Made by a program: the position numbers and the translations under genes
In this document: positions 46,580 to 58,096 of the stretch, in pieces
Numbering within the stretch: position 1 is the stretch's first letter
Layout: each line of letters starts with the position of its first letter
Assembly (NCBI GenBank): GCA_016716715.1
Contig: JADJVE010000002.1
Coordinates: 434,001-498,000, forward strand
DNA: 64,000 nt
Direction: 5' to 3'
Source of the DNA: Acidobacteriota bacterium
GTDB lineage: Bacteria; Acidobacteriota; Thermoanaerobaculia; UBA5066
Notes under the pieces: model-generated
Databases searched by the model: none
What the model saw: the letters and a program-made list of their open reading frames with translations, nothing else
Told to the model about the DNA's origin: nothing

Positions 46580-46651
46580 TTGAATGGAAGTGAATTCGTC
46601 TCACGGAGCCGCGTAACATGGCCTGCGACGGAATCTCGGGAGGGTGCGTCC

Positions 46652-48040
46652 ATGGCCACTCGGATCGAAAAGGACACGATGGGCGAGATCGCCGTCCCGG
46701 CGGACCGGTACTGGGGCGCCCAGACGCAGCGCTCGCTCCAGAACTTCGAGATCGGCGAGATCCGGTTCTCCCGCCCGGTCATCCGCGCGTTCGGCCTCCT
46801 CAAGCGGGCCGCCGCCGACGTCAACCACGACCTCGGCCTTCTGCCGCCGGAGAAGGCCGCGCTCGTGACGGCCGCCGCGCAGGAGGTGGCGGACGGGAAG
46901 CTCGACGCGCACTTTCCGCTCGTCGTCTTCCAGACCGGCAGCGGGACGCAGACGAACATGAACGTGAACGAGGTGATCGCGAACCGCGCGATCGACCTCG
47001 CGGGCGGCGTCCCCGGCTCGAAGGACCCGATCCACCCGAACGACGACGTGAACATGTCGCAGTCGTCCAACGACACGTTCCCGGCGGCGATGTCGATCGC
47101 CGCCGTCTGCGAGATCGAGGAGCGCCTCCTCCCCGAGGTCCGGAAGCTGCGCGACGTCCTCGACGCGAAGTCGAAGGAGTTCCACGACATCGTGAAGATC
47201 GGGCGCACGCACCTGCAGGACGCCGTGCCTCTCACGCTCGGGCAGGAGATCTCGGGCTGGGTCGCGCAGCTCGACCACGGGATGGCGCACGTCGCGCAGG
47301 CGCTCCCCCACCTCCTCGAGCTCGCGATCGGCGGCACGGCCGTCGGGACGGGACTGAACACGCACCCCGAGTACGCCGAGCGCGTGGCGCAGCGCGTCGC
47401 CTCGCTCACGGGACACCCGTTCGTCAGCGCACCGAACAAGTTCGAGGCGCTCGCGGCGCACGACGCGCTCGCGTTCGCGTCCGGCGCGCTCCGCACGCTC
47501 GCGGGCTCCCTCATGAAGATCGCGAACGACGTGCGCTGGCTGGCCTCCGGGCCGCGCTCCGGAATCGGCGAGATCCGGATCCCGGAGAACGAGCCGGGCT
47601 CGTCGATCATGCCGGGCAAGGTGAACCCGACGCAGGCCGAGGCGCTCACGATGGTCGTCGTGCAGGTCTACGGCAACGACGCCGCGGTCGCCTTCGCGGC
47701 GAGCCAGGGGAACTTCCAGCTCCACGTCTTCAAGCCCGTGATGATCCACAACGTCCTCGAGTCCGTGCGCCTCCTCGCGGACGGCTGCCGGAGCTTCCGC
47801 ATGCACTGCGCCGAGGGAGTCGAGCCCGACCGCGCGCGGATCGCCGAGCTCGTCGCCCGGTCGCTGATGCTCGTGACGGCGCTCAACCCGCACATCGGGT
47901 ACGACAAGGCGGCCGCCATCGCGAAGAAAGCGCACGATGAAGGCACGACGCTCCGCGAGGCCGCGCTCGCGCTCGGCTTCGTGACGGCGGAAGAGTTCGA
48001 CGCGTGGATCGACCCGGCGAAGATGACCGGTCCCGGCTGA
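46652..48040 (+). CDS. fumC: Fumarate hydratase class II
   Basis: 462 residues. Converts fumarate to malate in the TCA cycle. MATRIEKDTMGEIAVPADRY is the classic start; then GSGTQTNMNVNEVIANRA, QSSNDTFPAAMSIAA, IGRTHLQDAVPLTLGQE and the superfamily signature PGSSIMPGKVNPTQAEA with the catalytic Ser. GGGAGGG lies just upstream. A possible -10 (TAACAT) lies 32 bases before the ATG, so this gene seems to have a leader. Confidence 0.96.
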   Translation: MATRIEKDTMGEIAVPADRYWGAQTQRSLQNFEIGEIRFSRPVIRAFGLLKRAAADVNHDLGLLPPEKAALVTAAAQEVADGKLDAHFPLVVFQTGSGTQTNMNVNEVIANRAIDLAGGVPGSKDPIHPNDDVNMSQSSNDTFPAAMSIAAVCEIEERLLPEVRKLRDVLDAKSKEFHDIVKIGRTHLQDAVPLTLGQEISGWVAQLDHGMAHVAQALPHLLELAIGGTAVGTGLNTHPEYAERVAQRVASLTGHPFVSAPNKFEALAAHDALAFASGALRTLAGSLMKIANDVRWLASGPRSGIGEIRIPENEPGSSIMPGKVNPTQAEALTMVVVQVYGNDAAVAFAASQGNFQLHVFKPVMIHNVLESVRLLADGCRSFRMHCAEGVEPDRARIAELVARSLMLVTALNPHIGYDKAAAIAKKAHDEGTTLREAALALGFVTAEEFDAWIDPAKMTGPG

Positions 48041-48060
48041 CGCCCGGGACCGTGCCGGCG

Positions 48061-48085
48061 GCGGCCGGCTTCGCCTCCCGGCCGC
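48061..48085 (+). terminator. GC-rich hairpin after fumC
   Basis: GCGGCCGG and CCGGCCGC form an 8-bp stem around a 9-base loop, 20 bases after the fumC stop. No T-run follows, so it is only a possible terminator or attenuator. Confidence 0.35.
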
Positions 48086-48100
48086 GCCTGCGTCGCAGTC

Positions 48101-48106
48101 CATAAT
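48101..48106 (+). promoter_or_regulatory. -10 box of kinase-propeller gene
   Basis: CATAAT lies 10 bases before the GTG start with no Shine-Dalgarno sequence between, fitting a leaderless start. Confidence 0.4.
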
Positions 48107-48116
48107 CCCGCATCCC

Positions 48117-50822
<2,706 letters not shown>

Positions 50823-50826
50823 CCCC

Positions 50827-50832
50827 TAGAAT
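50827..50832 (+). promoter_or_regulatory. -10 box of the MFS gene
   Basis: TAGAAT lies 6 bases before the ATG at 50839, four bases after the kinase stop. No leader or Shine-Dalgarno sequence is possible in that space. Confidence 0.45.
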
Positions 50833-50838
50833 CCGCTG

Positions 50839-52356
50839 ATGTCCGAGACACCCGGCGAGCACCCGAAGGGCGGGGCGTACCCGCGCTACGTCCTCCTCGT
50901 CCTCGTCCTCGTTTACGTCTTCAACTTCCTCGACCGGCAGATCGTCTCGATCCTCGCCGAGCGCATCAAGGCCGACCTCGGCGTGACGGACGCGCAGCTC
51001 GGTTTCCTGTACGGCACCGTCTTCGCGGTCTTCTTCGCGATCTTCGGGATCCCGCTCGGCCGCCTCGCGGACGCGTGGGACCGGCGCAGGCTGATCGCGT
51101 GGGGCGCGGCGTTCTGGAGCCTCATGACCGCGCTCTCGGGCTTCGCGAAGAGCTTCCCGCAGCTCGCGCTCGCGCGGATGGGCGTCGGCGTGGGCGAGGC
51201 GAGCGCGGCGCCCGCGGCCTACTCGCTCCTCTCGGACTGGTTCCCGAAGGAGAAGCGCGCAACGGTCCTCGGCCTCTACTCGAGCGGCATCTACATCGGC
51301 GCGGGCCTCGGCCTCGGGATCGGCGGCCTCGTCGTGGATCGCTGGGACCTGGCGTTCCCCTCGGGCACGGGTCCGTTCGGCCTGCGGGGCTGGCAGGCCG
51401 CGTTCCTCGCCGTCGGCCTCCCGGGGCTCGTCCTCGCCGCGTGGGTGCGCAGCCTCCGGGAGCCCGCCCGCGCCGCGTCGCACCCGCCGCTCACGACGAC
51501 GCCCGTGCGGACGTTCCTCCGCGAGTCCGCCTCGGTGATCCCGCCCTTCACGCTCTTCGCGCTCGCCGCGGCGGGCGCCGGCGCGGCGGGAGTGCTCGGC
51601 AACGTGGCGGCATTCGCCGCGCTCGCCGGCCTCGCGTGGCTGCTGACACTCGCGCTCGGAAACCCCGCGCAGTGGATCGCGCTCGCCGCCGGGCTCTACG
51701 CCGTCTTCTCGTGGGCGCAGGCGCTGCGTCTCCGGAACCGCGAGGACTTCGACCTCGTCTTCCGGAACCGCGCGCTCGTCCTCGCGAACCTCGGCTTCGG
51801 CCTCGTCGCGTTCGGGACGTACGGGACGAGCTTCTGGATCGCGCCGTACTTCGTTCGCGTGCACCACCTGAACCTCGCGAAGACAGGCCTCCTCCTCGGC
51901 GGCATCTCGGCCGCCGGAGGCTGGCTCGGCGCGACGTGCGGCGGACTCCTCGCGGACGCGTGGGGCCGGAAGCGCGCGGACGGCCGCCTCCTCGTCGGCG
52001 CGGCCTCGGCCCTCCTTCCGATCCCGCTCGCGCTCGGGATGCTCGCGGCCCCCTCGCTCGCGCTCGCGGCCGCGCTCGCCCTCCCGATCACGGTCCTCAC
52101 GGCTCTCTGGGTCGCGCCCGCGACGACGACGGCGCAGGAGCTCGTCCCGCCCCGCCTGCGCGGCACGGCGAGCGCGGTGCTTCTCCTGCACACGACGTTC
52201 CTCGGCCTCGCCCTCGGGCCGTACACGATCGGACGGCTCAGCGTTCATGCCGGGAGCCTGAAGGCGGCGCTCGCCCTCGCGCTGCCCGTCAACCTCGTCG
52301 CGGGCCTCCTGCTCGTCCTCGCCGCCCGCGCCCTGCCGCGGCCCCCGGCATCGTAA
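50839..52356 (+). CDS. Spinster-like MFS transporter
   Basis: 505 residues, about 12 to 14 helices. YVFNFLDRQIVSILAERIKA, the loop motif GRLADAWDRRRLIAWGAAFW and GVGEASAAPAAYSLLSDWF are typical of the Spns group of the major facilitator superfamily. Residues around 235-300 carry additional hydrophobic segments (AAGAGAAGVLGNVAAFAALA, WIALAAGLYAVFSWAQALRL). Substrates of bacterial members are mostly unknown; sphingolipid or drug export are known for some. Confidence 0.88.
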   Translation: MSETPGEHPKGGAYPRYVLLVLVLVYVFNFLDRQIVSILAERIKADLGVTDAQLGFLYGTVFAVFFAIFGIPLGRLADAWDRRRLIAWGAAFWSLMTALSGFAKSFPQLALARMGVGVGEASAAPAAYSLLSDWFPKEKRATVLGLYSSGIYIGAGLGLGIGGLVVDRWDLAFPSGTGPFGLRGWQAAFLAVGLPGLVLAAWVRSLREPARAASHPPLTTTPVRTFLRESASVIPPFTLFALAAAGAGAAGVLGNVAAFAALAGLAWLLTLALGNPAQWIALAAGLYAVFSWAQALRLRNREDFDLVFRNRALVLANLGFGLVAFGTYGTSFWIAPYFVRVHHLNLAKTGLLLGGISAAGGWLGATCGGLLADAWGRKRADGRLLVGAASALLPIPLALGMLAAPSLALAAALALPITVLTALWVAPATTTAQELVPPRLRGTASAVLLLHTTFLGLALGPYTIGRLSVHAGSLKAALALALPVNLVAGLLLVLAARALPRPPAS

Positions 52357-52359
52357 GAT
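52354..52359 (+). promoter_or_regulatory. -10 box of the PPIase gene
   Basis: TAAGAT, overlapping the MFS stop codon region, ends 8 bases before the ATG at 52368. Another candidate for leaderless transcription. Confidence 0.4.
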
Positions 52360-52367
52360 CCCGCCCC

Positions 52368-52946
52368 ATGAAACGACTCACGCCCGCCCTGACCCTCGCC
52401 CTCGTCGTCGCCACCTTTGCCGTGAAGGGAGAAACCCCCGTGAAGAATCCGACGGTCGTGATGAAGACGTCGATGGGCTCGATGACGATCGAGCTCGACG
52501 CCGCCAAGGCGCCGGAGACCGTGAAGAACTTCCTCGCCTACGTGAACGCGAAGCACTACGACGGCACGGTGTTCCACCGCGTCATCGACGGCTTCATGAT
52601 CCAGGGCGGCGGCTTCGCGGTCGACAAGCAGCAGAAGGCCGTGAAGGCCCCCATCAAGAACGAGTCGTCGAACGGCCTCCAGAACAAGGTCGGCACGCTC
52701 GCGATGGCCCGCACGGGCGACCCGAACAGCGCGACGGCGCAGTTCTTCATCAACGTGAAGGACAACGGATTCCTCGACAAGGCCCAGTCGCAGGACGGCT
52801 ACGGCTACTGCGTCTTCGGCAAGGTGACGGACGGCATGGACGTCGTGAACAAGATCAAGTCGACGCCCACGTCCAACCAGGGCGGCGCGTTCGTGAACGC
52901 CCCCGTCACCCCGGTCGTCATCGAATCGGTCCGCGTCCAGCCCTGA
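52368..52946 (+). CDS. Periplasmic cyclophilin-type peptidyl-prolyl isomerase
   Basis: 192 residues. Signal peptide LTPALTLALVVATFAVKG, then a full cyclophilin domain: MKTSMGSMTIELDAAKAPET, HYDGTVFHRVIDGFMIQGG with the catalytic Arg, LAMARTGDPNSATAQFFINV, and YCVFGKVTDGMDVV. It helps periplasmic folding and lies next to the HtrA protease gene, giving a small envelope quality-control pair. Confidence 0.93.
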   Translation: MKRLTPALTLALVVATFAVKGETPVKNPTVVMKTSMGSMTIELDAAKAPETVKNFLAYVNAKHYDGTVFHRVIDGFMIQGGGFAVDKQQKAVKAPIKNESSNGLQNKVGTLAMARTGDPNSATAQFFINVKDNGFLDKAQSQDGYGYCVFGKVTDGMDVVNKIKSTPTSNQGGAFVNAPVTPVVIESVRVQP

Positions 52947-52965
52947 CGCGCCCGGGCGCGTCCCT

Positions 52966-54141
52966 TTGTCGAGCCTCCCGCCTCCCTACGGTTACGTCCC
53001 GCCGCCTCCGCGGCGGCGGGGCGGCCCCGTCGTCCTGCCCGTCCTCCTCGGGCTCCTCGCGGGATGGCTCGTCTTCACACTCATGCAGCGGTCTTCCGGC
53101 CGCGGCGCCGCGACGGCGCCCGCCCGCGTGAAAGGCGCCCCCGCCGACGCGCGGCCCGTGGCGGCGCGCGGCGACCTCGCGTCGGACGAGAAGGCGACGA
53201 TCGAGCTCTTCGAGCGCTGCAGCCCGTCCGTCGTCTACATCACGAGCCTCGCCCGCCGCCCGGTGAGCTTCTTCGAGATGACGGAGGTGCCGCAGGGGTC
53301 CGGCTCGGGCTTCGTGTGGGACCGCCAGGGACACGTCGTCACGAATTTCCACGTCATCCAGAACGCCTCGTCCCTCGTCGTGACGCTCGCGGACCAGTCC
53401 GACTGGAAGGCGACGGTCGTCGGCGTCGAGCCCGACAAGGACCTCGCCGTCCTCCGGATCGGCGCTCCCGAGGCGAAGCTCCCGCCGATCCTCGTCGGGA
53501 CGAGCCGCGACCTGAAGGTCGGGCAGAAGGTCTTCGCGATCGGAAACCCGTTCGGCCTCGACGAGACGCTCACGACGGGCATCGTGAGCGCGCTCGGGCG
53601 GACGATCGAGGCCGTCACGGGCCGCAAGATCCAGAACGTCGTCCAGACGGACGCGGCGATCAACCCCGGAAACTCGGGAGGCCCGCTTCTCGACAGCGCG
53701 GGCCGCCTCATCGGCGTCAACACCCAGATCGCGAGCCCCTCGGGCGCGAGCGCCGGCATCGGATTCGCGGTGCCCGCGGACACCGTGAACGAGGTCGTCC
53801 CGCAGCTCATCGCGCACGGACGCGTCATCCGGCCGCGCCTCGGCATCACGCCGGCCCAGGAGGGCATCGCCCGGAGGCTCGGGATCTCGGGCGTCCTCGT
53901 GATGGAGGTGCAGGACGGAACCGGCGCCGCGAAGGCCGGGCTCCGGGGCACCCGGCGGGGAACGGACGGCTCGGTCGTCCTCGGCGACGTCATCATCGGC
54001 GTCGCCGGGAAGAAGGTCGCGAGTTACGACGACCTCGTCTCGGCGCTCGAGAAGCAGAAGGTCGGCGACACCGTGCCCGTCCGCATCCTGAGGGGCGAAG
54101 GCGAGACGACGGTCGACGTCACGCTCTCGGCGTCGCGCTGA
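52966..54141 (+). CDS. HtrA/DegP-type serine protease with PDZ domain
   Basis: 391 residues from TTG. A Pro-rich cytosolic start (YGYVPPPPRRRGG) precedes one helix (VVLPVLLGLLAGWLVFTLM). The trypsin-like domain has HVVTNFHVIQNA (His), PDKDLAVLRIG (Asp) and INPGNSGGPLLDSAGRLIG (Ser); one C-terminal PDZ domain follows (VLGDVIIGVAGKKVASYDDL). Membrane-anchored HtrA proteins degrade misfolded envelope proteins. TTG lies 17 bases after the PPIase stop. Confidence 0.92.
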   Translation: MSSLPPPYGYVPPPPRRRGGPVVLPVLLGLLAGWLVFTLMQRSSGRGAATAPARVKGAPADARPVAARGDLASDEKATIELFERCSPSVVYITSLARRPVSFFEMTEVPQGSGSGFVWDRQGHVVTNFHVIQNASSLVVTLADQSDWKATVVGVEPDKDLAVLRIGAPEAKLPPILVGTSRDLKVGQKVFAIGNPFGLDETLTTGIVSALGRTIEAVTGRKIQNVVQTDAAINPGNSGGPLLDSAGRLIGVNTQIASPSGASAGIGFAVPADTVNEVVPQLIAHGRVIRPRLGITPAQEGIARRLGISGVLVMEVQDGTGAAKAGLRGTRRGTDGSVVLGDVIIGVAGKKVASYDDLVSALEKQKVGDTVPVRILRGEGETTVDVTLSASR

Positions 54142-54540
54142 TCAGCGGCGGCGCGCGGACGCCGCGAAGACCGTGACCTCGCGCCGCGCGGCGAGCGTCG
54201 CTTCCCCGCTCCGCACGCGGCCCGTGGAGACGACGCGCAGGCGGCCGTCCGGCAGCTCCTCCGTCGCGACCGCGATCTCCCCGCGCTCGACGCGCAGCGT
54301 CGCGGACGGCAGGCCGCCGCGGGCGAGGAGCGCCCCCCGCGCCCAGTCCGTTCCCGAGCGCGCGAGCTCCGCGGCGTAGGCGGCGTTCGCGCGGCGGCGC
54401 GACGAGGAGAGGTCCGTGACGAGGACGGTCGCGAGGACGCCGAGAACGAGCCCGAAAATCGTCAGGATGCCGAGGACGAGGAGGAGGGAGCTCCCCCGCG
54501 CGCGCCGCCTCACCGCGCGCTCTCCGTCGGGCGCCCGCAT
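54142..54540 (-). CDS. Pseudopilin of the GspK/PilX type
   Basis: 132 residues. Arg-rich leader to ARG, then the helix SSLLLVLGILTIFGLVLGVL without the Glu5 found in major pilins, which is usual for GspK/PilX tips. The next segment, ANAAYAAELARSGTDWARGA, resembles the AE-A-G-x-x-x-A helix of PilX proteins. It overlaps the previous prepilin gene by 31 bases. Last gene of the operon. Confidence 0.72.
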   Translation of the reverse strand: MRAPDGERAVRRRARGSSLLLVLGILTIFGLVLGVLATVLVTDLSSSRRRANAAYAAELARSGTDWARGALLARGGLPSATLRVERGEIAVATEELPDGRLRVVSTGRVRSGEATLAARREVTVFAASARRR

Positions 54541-55001
54541 GCGACCGCGACGAGCTCCGGGCCGGAGCCGTCGTCCCACGCAAGGAGAAGCCGCCCGTTC
54601 TCGAGCTCGTCCGGCTCCAGCGCGAGCGTCCCGGGCAGGTCCCACGTCGTCGTCGCGCGGACGACTTCGCCGTCGGGCTTCCTGCGCTCGGTCGAGCGCT
54701 CGGCCCGGCCGTTCCCGAACGTCCACATCACGTCCGGATCCTCGTCGCGGTCCGGCGGGAAGTGCAGGCGAAACGCCGCGGCCGGGAACGGCGGCGAGAC
54801 GAGCGCGCCCGAGGAGCGCCCCGCGTCGCCGCCGAGCCGCTCGACGAGGAGCGGCCACGTGTCGATGCCGAGGCTGCGCGCGTTCAGCCCCGCCTGCTGC
54901 CGGAGCAGGCCCAGCGCGACCGGCAGGAGCGCGAAGAGGAGGACGAGGCCGATCATGACGACGACGCACATCTCGACGAGGGAGAAGCCGCGGCGCGTCA
55001 C
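54510..55001 (-). CDS. Prepilin-like protein (GspJ/PilW type)
   Basis: 163 residues from GTG. The type III signal RRGFSLVEM has the cleavage Gly and Glu5, followed by the helix CVVVMIGLVLLFALLPVALG. The C-terminal part (TTTWDLPGTLALEPDELENG) is a beta-rich minor pseudopilin head. Start overlaps the stop of the next prepilin (GTGA). Probably part of a type IV pilus or type II secretion tip. Confidence 0.75.
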   Translation of the reverse strand: MTRRGFSLVEMCVVVMIGLVLLFALLPVALGLLRQQAGLNARSLGIDTWPLLVERLGGDAGRSSGALVSPPFPAAAFRLHFPPDRDEDPDVMWTFGNGRAERSTERRKPDGEVVRATTTWDLPGTLALEPDELENGRLLLAWDDGSGPELVAVACGRPTESAR

Positions 55002-55408
55002 GGCGGCGCGCTCGGCGGGGAGACCCCCCGGAAAACGAAGCCTTCCTCGACGAGGCGTTTCTTCGCTCCCGCGCCCCAGCCGATGTCGAGCGTCACGCGG
55101 TAGAGGCCGTCCACGTCCGTCTGCCGGACGCCGAGGACGGGCCCGCGCGCGTCCAGCGCGTCCACGAAGACGCCCGGCCCGACGAACGTGCGCTTGTCCT
55201 TCGGGAAGAGGTCGTGCTTGAACGCCGTGCGGAGGTACACCCACTCGCTCGCGAGCGCGCGGACGGCCCGGTCCCGGTCGCGTCGATCCGCCTCCAGCGC
55301 GCGCCGCCGCGCGAGGAAGCTCGCGCCGAGCGTCAGGACGATTCCGAGGATCGCGAGCGAGACGAGCGCCTCGAGGAGAAACACTCCGCGGGAGCGCGGC
55401 GCCGCCAC
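54998..55408 (-). CDS. Prepilin-like protein (GspI/PilV type)
   Basis: 136 residues from GTG. Signal RSRGVFLLEALVSLAILGIV with Gly and Glu5, then a coil (RRRALEADRRDRDRAVRALA) and a small head (GLYRVTLDIGWGAG). Eight bases after the lipoprotein gene stop. The three neighbouring prepilins match the GspI-J-K order that forms the tip complex of type II systems. Confidence 0.75.
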   Translation of the reverse strand: MAAPRSRGVFLLEALVSLAILGIVLTLGASFLARRRALEADRRDRDRAVRALASEWVYLRTAFKHDLFPKDKRTFVGPGVFVDALDARGPVLGVRQTDVDGLYRVTLDIGWGAGAKKRLVEEGFVFRGVSPPSAPP

Positions 55409-55416
55409 GGCCGGCC

Positions 55417-56031
55417 TCAGCGCAGGGACGAGGCGAGCTTCTTGGCGGCCCGGTCCGCCGCGTCGCCCGCGGCCTGACCCTCGGCCTCGGTGTTCGAGGC
55501 GCTGACCTCGGCGCTCCCGTTGCGTCCCGTGACGTCGATCGTCTTCACGGCGGTGCCGGCCTCGCCCACGAGCGTCAGGACGACCGTGCATTCCGCGTCG
55601 TACGTGACGACGACGGTCTCGGTGCGCACGGGCACGCCGCCGGGGGTCTGCTGCCGGTCGTAGACGCGGCCCTCGTGCCGCTGGATGGAGCACGGCGACA
55701 TCAGGGCGCCGATGTAGACGTCGCCCGGGTATTCCCTTCGGAAGGCGGCCGACGTCTCGCCGGCGGCGGCGACGTCCGCGAGGTGGGCGCCGGAGAGGCG
55801 CGCGTCCACGACGGCGCCGAGCCCGCGGTCGCTCGCAGCCGACAACAGCCGCGGGACGAAGCGCTCGATCTCCGGTCCCGGGCCCCTGGCCTCCACGAGA
55901 ACGATGCGCTTTTTCGCGGCGCCGGCGGCCGGGGCCGGCGCGGACGGGCCGGAGGCGCAGGCGGAAAGAACCGAGGCGGCGGTCAGGGCCAGGACGGCAC
56001 ATGCGGCTCGGGCGGCGCTTGGGCGCTTCAT
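55417..56031 (-). CDS. Lipoprotein of the pseudopilin operon
   Basis: 204 residues. Signal ending SVLSAC, a good lipobox. The mature part has KKRIVLVEARGPGPEIERFV, YIGALMSPCSIQRHEG and TVVVTYDAECTVVLTLVGEA, perhaps a nucleotide-free Rossmann-like fold. Family not recognised. Its ATG overlaps the stop of the VWFA gene (ATGA). Confidence 0.65.
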   Translation of the reverse strand: MKRPSAARAACAVLALTAASVLSACASGPSAPAPAAGAAKKRIVLVEARGPGPEIERFVPRLLSAASDRGLGAVVDARLSGAHLADVAAAGETSAAFRREYPGDVYIGALMSPCSIQRHEGRVYDRQQTPGGVPVRTETVVVTYDAECTVVLTLVGEAGTAVKTIDVTGRNGSAEVSASNTEAEGQAAGDAADRAAKKLASSLR

Positions 56032-57047
56032 GGCAGCGCAGTGTACGCCCGTGCGACGACGTCTCCGCGGCGCTGGGCGAGGGACACGTCGAGCGTGCGC
56101 GGCGCGGCGTCGGGCGCGATGCACACGAGGACCCAGCGGCCCGCGAGGGCGCGCGCGACGCGCTCCACGGCCTGGCCCGCGAACAGGTTCGTCTTCGCGT
56201 ACGTCCCGCCCGTCGCCTGGGAGGCAACCTGGAGCGTGGTCTCGAGCGTGTGCCAGTCCGAATCCGACGTGTCGAGCATGAAGACGTTCGCCCGCGCGCG
56301 CATGAGCGCGCCGAGCGCACGGTCGTAGAGGATCCCCTCGATCGGCGCGCGGTTCGCGAAGAAGCCCCAGCCCGCGAAGACGACGGCCTTCGCGCCCGGG
56401 ATCGGGGCAAGGGCCGTGGCGACGAGCTCCAGCGCGCGCTCGACGTGCGCGGCCTTGCGCGCCTCGGCGAAGTCGAGGTTCGCCGCGAGAGACGGATACG
56501 GAGAGATTTTCACGTCGCGGTCGCGGCTCGAGCCGAGGCCGAGCCGGAACGCCTCGTCGAGGACGGCCCGGTCGTTCGTGAAGTCCGTGAGGACCGTCAG
56601 GTGCGAGAAGAAGCCCACCACCGCGACACGGTCCGTCGGCTGCAGGCGGTCGAGGAGGCGATGGAGCTCCTGCCTCACGCGCATGAGGCCCTTCGTGCGC
56701 TGCCGGCCGAGGTCGCCCTCCACGAAGAGAACGATGAGCCGGCCGGGCGGATAGGGAGCCGGCGGGGGCGCGGACACGCCGCCCTCCGCCGGGGGCATGA
56801 CGACCGGGCCCTCCGGCGCGCCGGCCGCCACGAACTCGACGGACTCGACCTCGAGAGGCTTGCCGTCCGCCATGACGCGGAAGTCCGACGCCACGAGATC
56901 CGTGATCGGGTCGCCCCTCTTGTCCGTGACGTACGCGTCGACGACGAGCCTCACGACCTGCTCGGTCCTCACGATGCGCGCGGCGGGTTTCTCCTCGTCC
57001 GCGGCGGCCGCGAGCGCAAGAAGGCAGAGGACGGCGGCGCGGCGCAC
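56028..57047 (-). CDS. VWFA-related secreted protein (Acidobacteria type)
   Basis: 339 residues from GTG, intact. A short leader (AVLCLLALAAAAD) precedes the domain: VRLVVDAYVTDKRGDPITDL, FRVMADGKPLEVESVE, LIVLFVEGDLGRQR where a D-x-S-x-S MIDAS would stand, and KAVVFAGWGFFANRAP. The MIDAS is degenerate (VEGDLG), so metal binding is doubtful. It heads the prepilin operon; von Willebrand A proteins serve as pilus-tip parts in some systems. Confidence 0.78.
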   Translation of the reverse strand: MRRAAVLCLLALAAAADEEKPAARIVRTEQVVRLVVDAYVTDKRGDPITDLVASDFRVMADGKPLEVESVEFVAAGAPEGPVVMPPAEGGVSAPPPAPYPPGRLIVLFVEGDLGRQRTKGLMRVRQELHRLLDRLQPTDRVAVVGFFSHLTVLTDFTNDRAVLDEAFRLGLGSSRDRDVKISPYPSLAANLDFAEARKAAHVERALELVATALAPIPGAKAVVFAGWGFFANRAPIEGILYDRALGALMRARANVFMLDTSDSDWHTLETTLQVASQATGGTYAKTNLFAGQAVERVARALAGRWVLVCIAPDAAPRTLDVSLAQRRGDVVARAYTALP

Positions 57048-57065
57048 GGTCGGATTCTCCTCCCG

Positions 57066-57071
57066 TATGCT
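57066..57071 (+). promoter_or_regulatory. -10 box of ypdA
   Basis: TATGCT ends 6 bases before the GTG at 57078. The divergent VWFA gene begins 30 bases away, so both promoters share this gap. Confidence 0.45.
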
Positions 57072-57077
57072 TCCGCC

Positions 57078-58094
57078 GTGAACGACCTCGTCGACGTCCT
57101 CGTGGTCGGCGCCGGGCCGGTGGGCCTCGCGTGCGCGCTCGAGGCGGCCCGCGCCGGCCTCACGCACGTGGTCCTCGAGAAGGGCGCGCTGCTCAACACG
57201 CTCGTGAGCTGGCCCACCCACGTCGTCTTCTTCTCGACGCCCGAGCTCCTCGAGATCGGCGGCCACCCGTTCGTCTCGGCGGGGCCGAAGCCCACGCGCC
57301 GGGAGGGCCTCGACTACTACCGCAAGGTGGCCGAGCGCGAACGGCTCGACGTGCGCCTCCACACCCCCGTCGTCTCCCTCACTCGAGAGGACGGCGTCTT
57401 CGCCGCCGCCACGCCGAAGGGGACCTTCACGGCGCACGCGGCCGTCATCGCGACCGGGTTCTTCGACACGCCGAATCCTCTCGGCGTCCCCGGCGAGGAT
57501 CTCCCGAAGGTCTCGCACTACTACCGCGAGCCGTACGCGCACGCCCGGGCGGACGTCCTCGTCGTGGGCGGCAAGAACTCGGCCGTGGAGGCCGCGCTCG
57601 ACCTCCACCGGCACGGCGCCCGCGTGACGATGGCGATCCGGGGCGCGGCGTTCGGCCCGAGCGTCAAGTACTGGCTGAGGCCGGACGTCGAGAACCGCGT
57701 GCGCGAGGGCTCGATCCGCGCGTTCTTCGACACGACGGTCGCGCGGATCGACGAGGGCTCGGTCACGCTCCGCGTCCGCGAAGGAACGGCGGAAATCCCG
57801 AACGACTTCGTCTACGCGCTGACCGGCTACCGCCCCGACTTCCCGTTCCTCACCGCCTCGGGGATCGGGATCACGGAGGACCTCGAGGTCGTCCACGACG
57901 CCGAAACGATGGAGACGGACGTGCCCGGCCTCTACGTCGCGGGCGTCGTCGCGGCCGGCCGGCACACCGGCCGGCTCTTCATCGAGAACGGCCGCGCCCA
58001 CGCCGCGCGGATCGTGGGCCACGTCCTCGCGCGGCGCGGCGCGCCGGGGAGGCCCGAGGTCCCGGCGATCCGCCGCTTCCAGGACGGGGACTGA
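57078..58094 (+). CDS. ypdA: YpdA-family bacillithiol disulfide reductase
   Basis: 338 residues. Two nucleotide motifs, VLVVGAGPVGLACALEAARA and VLVVGGKNSAVEAALDLHRH, with YpdA-type blocks LLNTLVSWPTHVVFFSTPEL and RREGLDYYRKVAERE. No C-x-x-C pair is present, as expected: YpdA lacks the thioredoxin-reductase disulfide. It reduces oxidised bacillithiol with NADPH, implying that this organism makes bacillithiol. GTG start. Confidence 0.88.
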   Translation: MNDLVDVLVVGAGPVGLACALEAARAGLTHVVLEKGALLNTLVSWPTHVVFFSTPELLEIGGHPFVSAGPKPTRREGLDYYRKVAERERLDVRLHTPVVSLTREDGVFAAATPKGTFTAHAAVIATGFFDTPNPLGVPGEDLPKVSHYYREPYAHARADVLVVGGKNSAVEAALDLHRHGARVTMAIRGAAFGPSVKYWLRPDVENRVREGSIRAFFDTTVARIDEGSVTLRVREGTAEIPNDFVYALTGYRPDFPFLTASGIGITEDLEVVHDAETMETDVPGLYVAGVVAAGRHTGRLFIENGRAHAARIVGHVLARRGAPGRPEVPAIRRFQDGD

Positions 58095-58096
58095 CG

